A stretch of DNA of 20,656 nucleotides from the NCBI GenBank assembly GCA_041844735.1, contig JBGZBP010000065.1:1-20656 (forward strand), given 5' to 3'. Each line of letters starts with the position of its first letter. Positions within the stretch are counted from its first letter, which is position 1. This document shows positions 7,889 through 13,863 of this stretch, one piece after another. The position numbers and the translations under genes are program-made. Under the pieces are notes generated by a model. It did no database searches, had not been told where the DNA came from, and saw only the letters and a program-made list of their open reading frames with translations. This DNA comes from CAJPNN01 sp041844735 (GTDB lineage Bacteria > Bacillota > Clostridia > Peptostreptococcales > Anaerovoracaceae).

Positions 7889-7928
7889 GTTAGTGGCAGC
7901 AGACTCATTAATTAAACGGGAGAATAAA

Positions 7929-8531
7929 ATGGCATTATTGTATAAGACGGTTGAAAAACAATGCGAAGCGGAAGATGTTATTGAAAAATCACGATTTATA
8001 GTAAATGTAAAGCCCGTGGAATCCCGAGAGGAAGCGGACGAGTTTATTAAATATATAAAAAATAAATATAAGGATGCGACCCACAATGTGCCTGCTTTTG
8101 TCCTAGGTGAAAAGCAGGAGATGTTATGGGCAAGTGATGATGGTGAACCGCAGGGAACGGCAGGAGTACCTATTGTCCGAATGATAGAAAATGAGGGTCT
8201 CACAAATGTTTGTGTTGTAGTTACAAGATACTTCGGCGGAATAAAACTTGGGACGGGCGGTCTTGTAAGAGCATATACAAACACTGCAAAACAAGGTGTT
8301 ACGGAAGCAGGCATAAAGGAAATCTACGAACAAAAAGAGCTTGATATGGAATGTGAATATACCTATTATTCAAGGATAGAGCAGCTGACGAAAGAAATTG
8401 ATTTCATTATTGCGAGCAGCAGTTTCACCGATAAAGTGAAATTAAAGCTTTTGTTTGCTCCGGAGATTCAGGAAAATATAGTAAAAAAGATTATGGAAAT
8501 TACTAATGGAACAGCAATTTTATTGACATAA
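7929..8531 (+). CDS. YigZ / IMPACT family protein (UPF0029)
   Basis: 200-residue YigZ-type protein. The family has an N-terminal UPF0029/IMPACT domain with a ribosomal-protein-S5-like fold and a C-terminal ferredoxin-like DUF1949 domain resembling part of elongation factor G; the eukaryotic relative IMPACT modulates Gcn2, while the bacterial function remains unclear. Diagnostic motifs are SRFIV near the N-terminus, SDDGEPQGTAGVPI, and TRYFGGIKLGTGGLVRAY. The start at ATG 7929 follows CGGGAGA and gives MALLYKTVEKQ, the usual beginning; the longer frame from 7869 runs through the codY terminator. It is likely transcribed by read-through from codY. The rpsO -35 box overlaps its stop codon. The family is certain; the function is not assigned. 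Confidence 0.9.
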   Translation: MALLYKTVEKQCEAEDVIEKSRFIVNVKPVESREEADEFIKYIKNKYKDATHNVPAFVLGEKQEMLWASDDGEPQGTAGVPIVRMIENEGLTNVCVVVTRYFGGIKLGTGGLVRAYTNTAKQGVTEAGIKEIYEQKELDMECEYTYYSRIEQLTKEIDFIIASSSFTDKVKLKLLFAPEIQENIVKKIMEITNGTAILLT

Positions 8532-8552
8532 CACAAGGTGGTATGATAAGAT
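8523..8552 (+). promoter_or_regulatory. Promoter of rpsO
   Basis: A perfect -35 box TTGACA (8523-8528) overlaps the last codons and stop of yigZ. An extended -10, TGATAAGAT (TG at 8544-8545, hexamer TAAGAT 8547-8552), follows with an 18-nt spacer. Transcription would start near 8559, exactly at the base of a small hairpin (8559-8577), leaving a leader of about 108 nt. A weaker -10-like GATAAT at 8581-8586 lacks a good -35. Confidence 0.55.
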
Positions 8553-8558
8553 ATGTTG

Positions 8559-8660
8559 TCGGTGAAAATCACGCCGATCAGATAATATAAACTGCCCTTA
8601 GCTGAGTGTGTTGACACTCCGACGCACTACTCGGGTATGGGAGATAAAGAGAAAAGGAGA
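8559..8660 (+). promoter_or_regulatory. Structured rpsO leader, candidate S15 autoregulatory RNA
   Basis: The leader between the yigZ stop and the rpsO ATG contains several pairable segments. TCGGTGA (8559-8565) pairs with TCA-CG-CCGA (8569-8577) with a 2-nt bulge. AGTGTGTTG (8605-8613) pairs with CGACGCACT (8620-8628), 9 bp with two G-U pairs around a 6-nt loop. The same bases can instead form GAGTGT/ACACTC (8604-8609 with 8614-8619), a 6-bp hairpin. TGCCC (8593-8597) can pair with GGGTA (8633-8637), enclosing the hairpin and including a G-U pair. The ribosome site AAGGAG is at 8654-8659. Ribosomal protein S15 is known to repress its own translation by binding folded leaders in several bacteria; this role here is inferred. 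Confidence 0.5.
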
Positions 8661-8666
8661 ATAAAG

Positions 8667-8933
8667 ATGATTACTCAGGAAAAAAAAGCTGAAATTATTA
8701 ACGAGTACAAAACAAAAGAGGGAGATACAGGTTCACCTGAGGTGCAAATTGCTATCCTCACATACAGAATCAATGATCTTAACGAACATTTGAAGATTCA
8801 CAAGAAGGATTTCCATTCAAGAAGAGGTTTGCTTAAGATGGTAGGTCAGAGAAGAAACTTGCTGGGATACCTAAAGGAAAAAGATATCGAAAGATACAGA
8901 ACACTTATTGCACGTTTGGGATTAAGAAAATAA
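8667..8933 (+). CDS. rpsO: 30S ribosomal protein S15
   Basis: 88-residue S15, which binds the central domain of 16S rRNA early in 30S assembly and forms an intersubunit bridge with 23S rRNA. The family signature is complete: GDTGSPEVQIAILTYRIN, LNEHLK, HKKDFHSRRGLL and RRNLLGYLK, with the normal C-terminal LIARLGLRK. The start at ATG 8667 is set by AAAAGGAG ending at 8659; an in-frame ATG at 8637 lies in the structured leader and would add ten residues not found in the family. It has its own promoter and leader upstream, and a terminator follows before pnp, the widely conserved rpsO-pnp pairing. Confidence 0.97.
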   Translation: MITQEKKAEIINEYKTKEGDTGSPEVQIAILTYRINDLNEHLKIHKKDFHSRRGLLKMVGQRRNLLGYLKEKDIERYRTLIARLGLRK

Positions 8934-8946
8934 CTTTGTTTTTATG

Positions 8947-8971
8947 GCGAGGCGAAAATCCTCGCTTTTTT
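8947..8971 (+). terminator. Terminator between rpsO and pnp
   Basis: GCGAGG (8947-8952) pairs with CCTCGC (8960-8965) around a 7-nt loop, followed by six T (8966-8971). No convincing promoter is visible in the 35 nt before the pnp ribosome site, so partial read-through probably supplies pnp. A leaky terminator at the same place is known in E. coli. Confidence 0.8.
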
Positions 8972-9006
8972 AAAATGGTAACGGAAGAAAAAGAAGGAAT
9001 ATTAAC

Positions 9007-9012
9007 AGGAGG
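9007..9012 (+). promoter_or_regulatory. Ribosome binding site deciding the pnp start
   Basis: AGGAGG sits 9 nt before ATG 9022 and only 3 nt before an in-frame TTG at 9016. The ATG is therefore preferred. Confidence 0.7.
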
Positions 9013-9021
9013 AAGTTGTTA

Positions 9022-11121
9022 ATGAGATTTACAGACTACAGAACATTTAGGACAGCTATAGGTGGAAGACTGCTTGAGCTGGAGATTGGAAAAGTTTGCG
9101 AAATGGCAAACGGACAGGTAATGCTCAAGTATGGTGACACGGTTGTCAATGTTACAGCAACAGCATCAAAGGAACCGAGACAGGATATAGATTTTTTCCC
9201 TTTAAGTGTTGATTATGAGGAGAGAATGTATGCGGTAGGCAAAATTCCGGGAGGATTCCTAAAGAGGGAAGGCAGACCGTCAGAAAGAGCTATATTAAAC
9301 TCAAGATTGATAGACAGACCGATAAGACCGCTGTTTCCGAAAGGTTTTTATAATGATGTGCAGATTGTTGCTACTGTTATGTCGGTAGATTTGGACTGTT
9401 CTCCTGAAGTGGTGGCTATGATAGGTTCTTCCGTAGCCCTTTCTATTTCAAATATTCCGTTTGACGGACCTACAGCATCGGTAATAGTAGGTAGAATAAA
9501 TGACAGATTTATAATAAATCCTACTCTTGAAGAAAGAGAAAAAAGTGAGATGCACTTGGTTGTTTCAGGCACCAAGGATGCAATTATGATGGTAGAAGCA
9601 GGCTGTAATGAAGTGCCGGAAGACATAGTGTTGGATGCTATACTGTTTGCTCATGAGGAAATAAAAGAAATAATAAAGTTCATAGAAGAAGTTGTGGCAG
9701 AAGTAGGTCAGCCTAAAATGGAGACTGAGCTATATAAGGTGCCGGATGAAATAGATGCTGCTGTAAGAGAGTATACAACAGAAAAGATGAGAGCAGCAAT
9801 ACAAACCTATGATAAGCAGGAAAGATTGGAAAATATGGATGCAGTTGAAAATGAGGCAAAGGAGTATTTTGCGGAAATTTATCCGGACAATACAAAGGAT
9901 GTTTCAGCTGTACTTTATAATATTACGAAAGAGCAGGTTAGAAGTCTTATTCTGGATGACGGCATAAGACCTGACAACAGAAAAAGAGACGAGATAAGAC
10001 CTATATGGTGCGAGACGGGAGTGTTGCCCAGAACTCACGGTACAGGTTTATTTAAAAGAGGACAGACACAGGTGCTTTCCGTTGTTACTTTGGCACCGTT
10101 GGGAGAGGCACAGACTATTGACGGCTTGACAGAGGAAGTTGAAAAAAGATATATGCACAACTATAACTTCCCGCCTTATTCGGTAGGAGAGGCAAGACCT
10201 ATGAGAAGTCCGGGTAGAAGAGAAATCGGTCACGGGGCACTGGCAGAAAGAGCTTTGATTCCTGTAATTCCTGATACTGATGAGTTTCCTTATGCTATTA
10301 GAGTAGTTTCGGAAGTCTTGTCTTCAAACGGAAGTACATCGCAAGGATCTGTTTGTGGAAGTTGTCTGGCACTTATGGATGCCGGAGTACCTATTAAGGC
10401 GCCTGTGGCGGGTATTGCTATGGGATTGATTGAAAGAGTTGAGGATGACGGAACCAGTAAAATCGCTATTTTATCGGATATACAGGGTATGGAAGATTTC
10501 TTGGGCGATATGGATTTCAAAGTTGCGGGAACAGCCAAGGGTGTTACTGCCATCCAAATGGATATAAAGGTGCACGGGCTGTCAAGACAGATACTGGAGG
10601 ATGCGTTATCCCAAGCTAAAGAGGGAAGAATGCATATAATGAAGGAAATGCTTGATGAAATCAGCGAACCTAGAGCGGAACTTTCAAAATATGCTCCGAG
10701 AATTATCACGATGAACATAGATCCGGATGACATCAGAACGGTTATAGGACCGGGAGGAAAAACAATCAATAAAATCATAGCGGATACAGGCGTTAAGATT
10801 GATATTGAAGATGACGGAACCGTATATATAGCAGGTGCTGATTTGGAAACTGCACAAAACGGGCTTAAGGCAATTGAACTTTTGTTAAAAGATGTAGAGG
10901 TAGGAGAGACTTATGAGGGCAAAGTTACCAAGGTAATGAATTTTGGTGCTTTCATAGAAGTCTTACCGGGAAAAGAGGGTCTGTTGCACATTTCCAAGAT
11001 GTCGAAGGAAAGAGTGGAAAAGGTCGAAGATGTTATGAATGTGGGTGACGTTGTAAAGGTAAAGGTCACAGAAATAGACAGTCAGAACAGAATAAATCTT
11101 TCAAGAAAAGAGCTTTTATAA
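9022..11121 (+). CDS. pnp: Polyribonucleotide nucleotidyltransferase (PNPase)
   Basis: 699-residue PNPase, a trimeric phosphorolytic 3'-5' exoribonuclease that degrades mRNA and can add tails in reverse. The domain order is normal: first RNase PH-like domain with GGRLLELEIGKV and FFPLSVDYEERMYAVGKIPGG-type core motifs; an alpha-helical linker; second RNase PH domain with the active-site cluster MEDFLGDMDFKVAGT, where D492, D498 and K500 correspond to D486, D492 and K494 of E. coli; a KH domain with VIGPGGKTINKI from V574; and an S1 RNA-binding domain from about residue 626 (YEGKVTKVMNFGAF) to the end. The protein stops right after the S1 domain (RINLSRKELL), without the acidic tail some homologues have. 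It is probably fed by read-through from rpsO and is closed by a strong terminator. Confidence 0.97.
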   Translation: MRFTDYRTFRTAIGGRLLELEIGKVCEMANGQVMLKYGDTVVNVTATASKEPRQDIDFFPLSVDYEERMYAVGKIPGGFLKREGRPSERAILNSRLIDRPIRPLFPKGFYNDVQIVATVMSVDLDCSPEVVAMIGSSVALSISNIPFDGPTASVIVGRINDRFIINPTLEEREKSEMHLVVSGTKDAIMMVEAGCNEVPEDIVLDAILFAHEEIKEIIKFIEEVVAEVGQPKMETELYKVPDEIDAAVREYTTEKMRAAIQTYDKQERLENMDAVENEAKEYFAEIYPDNTKDVSAVLYNITKEQVRSLILDDGIRPDNRKRDEIRPIWCETGVLPRTHGTGLFKRGQTQVLSVVTLAPLGEAQTIDGLTEEVEKRYMHNYNFPPYSVGEARPMRSPGRREIGHGALAERALIPVIPDTDEFPYAIRVVSEVLSSNGSTSQGSVCGSCLALMDAGVPIKAPVAGIAMGLIERVEDDGTSKIAILSDIQGMEDFLGDMDFKVAGTAKGVTAIQMDIKVHGLSRQILEDALSQAKEGRMHIMKEMLDEISEPRAELSKYAPRIITMNIDPDDIRTVIGPGGKTINKIIADTGVKIDIEDDGTVYIAGADLETAQNGLKAIELLLKDVEVGETYEGKVTKVMNFGAFIEVLPGKEGLLHISKMSKERVEKVEDVMNVGDVVKVKVTEIDSQNRINLSRKELL

Positions 11122-11134
11122 AAAGGGAATTATA

Positions 11135-11163
11135 CCGGCAGGCAAAAGCTTGCCGGATTTTTT
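11135..11163 (+). terminator. Terminator after pnp, abutting next ribosome site
   Basis: CCGGCAGGC (11135-11143) pairs with GCTTGCCGG (11148-11156), a 9-bp GC-rich stem with one G-U pair and a 4-nt AAAA loop, followed by A and six T (11158-11163). The Shine-Dalgarno AAAGGAG of the next gene begins at 11164, the very next base. There is no room for a promoter between them. Confidence 0.85.
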
Positions 11164-11175
11164 AAAGGAGACAGT

Positions 11176-12612
11176 ATGCTATTTTCATCACTTGTTTTTT
11201 TAAGTTGTTTTCTGCCATTGGTGTTGATGGTTTATTATGTGATTTTGAGAAAACATAGGAAATTACAAAATACATTTTTGTTTTTGGCATCTTTGGGATT
11301 CTATGCTTGGGGAGAGCCGTGGTTTGTGTTCGTTATGATAGGTTCGATAGCGGGAAACTGGGTTTTCGGGCTGCTTGTAGATAAATACAGGCACAAATCC
11401 AAAAAAGTAAAAATGATCATAGCTTTATCATTACTTTTTAATCTCTCAATAATATATATATTTAAATATCTGATGTTTACTGTGAAAAACATCAATTCCT
11501 TATTCGGAACGGATATGAATGTCGGAAATATAGTGCTGCCGATAGGTATTTCATTCTTTACGTTTCAAGCCATATCTTATGTAATAGACATATACAGAGG
11601 TAACGGTGAGGTGCAGAGAAACCCTGTGAATGTCGGTTTGTATATAGCATTTTTCCCTCAATTGATAGCGGGACCTATTGTCAGATATGAAACTATCGCA
11701 GATCAGATAGAGAACAGAAAAGAAAATTTTGCAGATTTTTCCGAGGGTGTAAGAAGATTTATCATAGGATTCGGAAAGAAGGTACTGATAGCCAACAATG
11801 TTGCATTGGTAGCGAATTATGCATTTAATTTGCCGGATGAGGGGCGATCTGTAATGATGGCATGGGTAGGTGCTGTAGCATACACACTGCAAATCTATTT
11901 TGATTTTTCGGGATACTCCGATATGGCAATCGGTCTCGGAAAGATGTTCGGGTTTCACTTTCTTGAGAATTTCAACTACCCTTATGTGTCTAAATCCACT
12001 ACGGAATTTTGGCGTAGATGGCATATATCATTGGGATCATGGTTCAGGGACTATGTGTATATACCGCTCGGAGGAAGTAGAGTAAACAATGGGGCAAGGT
12101 TGGTATTCAACTTGTTTGTTGTATGGTTTTTGACCGGAATGTGGCATGGGGCCAACTGGACATTCATAATATGGGGTCTGCTATATTTTGTTACAATATC
12201 CATGGAAAAACTTTTGAAATTTGAGAACATCCTTAACGGGAGCTTTTTGGGTAATGCTTTTAAACATGTCTACACGATGTTACTTGTCATACTTGGATGG
12301 GTAATGTTTCGAGCGGAAGATGTGAGCAGAGGGTTTAGATATATAAAATCTATGTTTGAGGTAAATTCTGCAGGATTCATGGATGAGATATGTGAATTAT
12401 ATTTAAACGAGTACGGTTTCATTTTGTCACTTGGAATATTGTTGTCATTACCTATAGCAAAAAAAATAGGTGAAGAATATGAAAAGCGAATAAAAAAGGA
12501 AAAAGTTCCGGTGATTGCGGTGTACTCCGTGTCAATGATTATTATTGTGCTTGTAGGAATTGCATACTTGGTAAAGGGTTCGTACAATCCTTTCATATAT
12601 TTCAATTTTTAA
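11176..12612 (+). CDS. MBOAT-family membrane O-acyltransferase (AlgI/PatA/DltB-like)
   Basis: 478-residue polytopic membrane-bound O-acyltransferase with about ten or more hydrophobic segments along its length. Relatives AlgI (alginate), PatA (peptidoglycan) and DltB (teichoic acid D-alanylation) move an acyl group from the cytoplasm to the outer face of the membrane for transfer to a polymer. The family core is clear: FPQLIAGPIVRY near residue 165, YFDFSGYSDMAIGLGKMFG, NFNYPY, then EFWRRWHISLGSWFRDYVYI with H283, and the catalytic-type histidine H324 in TGMWHGANWTFIIWG. The start uses AAAGGAG at 11164-11170, directly after the pnp terminator. The next gene's ribosome site overlaps its stop, so the two are translationally linked. 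The pairing with a DHHW protein rather than dltA/C/D argues for acetylation, not D-alanylation. The polymer target is unknown. Confidence 0.93.
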   Translation: MLFSSLVFLSCFLPLVLMVYYVILRKHRKLQNTFLFLASLGFYAWGEPWFVFVMIGSIAGNWVFGLLVDKYRHKSKKVKMIIALSLLFNLSIIYIFKYLMFTVKNINSLFGTDMNVGNIVLPIGISFFTFQAISYVIDIYRGNGEVQRNPVNVGLYIAFFPQLIAGPIVRYETIADQIENRKENFADFSEGVRRFIIGFGKKVLIANNVALVANYAFNLPDEGRSVMMAWVGAVAYTLQIYFDFSGYSDMAIGLGKMFGFHFLENFNYPYVSKSTTEFWRRWHISLGSWFRDYVYIPLGGSRVNNGARLVFNLFVVWFLTGMWHGANWTFIIWGLLYFVTISMEKLLKFENILNGSFLGNAFKHVYTMLLVILGWVMFRAEDVSRGFRYIKSMFEVNSAGFMDEICELYLNEYGFILSLGILLSLPIAKKIGEEYEKRIKKEKVPVIAVYSVSMIIIVLVGIAYLVKGSYNPFIYFNF

Positions 12613-12618
12613 GGAGGG
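12611..12618 (+). promoter_or_regulatory. Ribosome site for TTG-start DHHW gene
   Basis: AAGGAGGG overlaps the upstream MBOAT stop (TAA 12610-12612) and lies 6 nt before TTG 12625. A nearby ATG at 12620 is in another frame and hits TGA within two codons, so TTG is the start. A very strong ribosome site combined with a weak start codon suggests coupled, tuned translation. Confidence 0.65.
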
Positions 12619-12624
12619 AATGCA

Positions 12625-13863
12625 TTGAATAAATCGACCTCAAAAAGAAATAAAATTACCGCCTTACTGTTTATTGTAGTTATAGTTGCATTGTTTTCAG
12701 GCAACTTTATAAATTACAAGGTAGTAGGAAAAACGATGTTGTCATCATATAGGGAAAGATCCGCTATAAAGAGCGGAGGTACAGAGAATGTAAAAAAACT
12801 TATAGGATCTGTTAATGATGCGGTGAACAAGGGGACACTGGCAAGAGAAAATTTTGTTGAATTATATGGATTGACACAGAAGATATTGAACAGAAAGATA
12901 ATGTCGGATCCGGAATACGGTGCTTTGTACAAGATAAGAGGGGGAGAGATAGTATTTGCGGTCAATGATAAATATATGGACGGATATTTGCAGAACATGT
13001 ACGAACTCGCAAACGGACTGAAAAAAAATGAAATTCCGCTGCTTTATGTGCAATTACCGTTCAAACTGCCGTATAAGAGCATAGAAGACCCTCTGCCTAA
13101 GACGGCATATGACAGAAGTAATGAAAATGCGGATTATTTTGTTGATGCATTAAACAAATCGAACATTGATACATATGACATAAGAAAAGAGTTTTGGAAT
13201 TTCAAGAATAACGGAGAGAAAAAATTCTTTAAGACGGATCATCACTGGACCATAGATGCGGCATTTCATGCTACGGGAATGATTGAGAAGAAGATGAATG
13301 ATGAGTACGGATTTTCAATTGACAGCAAGTACTCGGATATAAGAAACTATAACAGGAAAGTTTTCAAGGATTACTTTGTAGGGTCGATGGGACGCAGGGT
13401 CGGAAAAATATATGGAGGCAAAGATGATTTCACATTAATAACACCGAAGTTTGATACCGATATAACACTTACGGAGGTCGAGAACGGGATTGAAAATGTT
13501 AAGAGAGGTAAATTCGATGATGCGGTTTTAGTTAAAAAATATATTAAGAATCCGGATGTAACCACAAACAGATATGCTGTTTATCATGGTGATAACAGAG
13601 AGTTGATATTTAAAAACAAAAATGAGAAAAAGGGGAAAGTTCTCATCATTAAGGATAGTTTCGGAATCCCTGTATATTCGTTTATGTCGCTGGGGGTGAA
13701 CGAGGTCAGAGCTTTGGATTTAAGACTTTTTAAAGATGATGTGCTTGAATATGCAAGGAAATATAAACCTGATTTAGTGATGATTACTTATAACGCAGAT
13801 TGTTTTTCAGATGAAATGTTTAACTTTAACATTAAAGGGGGAATGGGAAATGAGAAAAAGTAA
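12625..13863 (+). CDS. DHHW-family protein, AlgJ/AlgX-like O-acetyltransferase partner
   Basis: 412-residue DHHW-family protein with an SGNH-like fold. An N-terminal hydrophobic stretch (about residues 10-28) acts as a signal anchor, placing the rest outside the membrane. The family motif TDHHWTIDAAF gives D205 and H207, and the nucleophile candidate is S345 in IIKDSFGIPV; this D-x-H then Ser order matches the triad of AlgX and AlgJ, which acetylate alginate in the periplasm. It likely takes the acetyl group delivered by the MBOAT protein and transfers it to a surface glycan; the substrate is unknown. Translation starts at TTG with a strong ribosome site overlapping the previous stop. Its last 14 nt overlap the start of the next gene, so the three genes are coupled. 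Family identification is strong; acetylation is inferred. Confidence 0.88.
   Translation: MNKSTSKRNKITALLFIVVIVALFSGNFINYKVVGKTMLSSYRERSAIKSGGTENVKKLIGSVNDAVNKGTLARENFVELYGLTQKILNRKIMSDPEYGALYKIRGGEIVFAVNDKYMDGYLQNMYELANGLKKNEIPLLYVQLPFKLPYKSIEDPLPKTAYDRSNENADYFVDALNKSNIDTYDIRKEFWNFKNNGEKKFFKTDHHWTIDAAFHATGMIEKKMNDEYGFSIDSKYSDIRNYNRKVFKDYFVGSMGRRVGKIYGGKDDFTLITPKFDTDITLTEVENGIENVKRGKFDDAVLVKKYIKNPDVTTNRYAVYHGDNRELIFKNKNEKKGKVLIIKDSFGIPVYSFMSLGVNEVRALDLRLFKDDVLEYARKYKPDLVMITYNADCFSDEMFNFNIKGGMGNEKK

Noticed and set aside
7869..7928. Longer start for the YigZ gene at GTG 7869
   Set aside because: It would lie in the loop of the codY terminator, lacks a ribosome site, and adds 20 residues not found in the family.
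8637..8666. Longer start for rpsO at ATG 8637
   Set aside because: The strong ribosome site is downstream of it, the extra residues are not found in S15, and it falls in the structured leader.
10290..10778. 162-codon minus-strand reading frame within pnp
   Set aside because: It mirrors a highly conserved PNPase segment; codon bias on the plus strand readily creates such shadow frames.
11176..12612. MBOAT gene as dltB of a D-alanylation operon
   Set aside because: No dltA, dltC or dltD neighbour is present; the partner is a DHHW/AlgJ-like protein, which indicates the AlgI/PatA branch instead.
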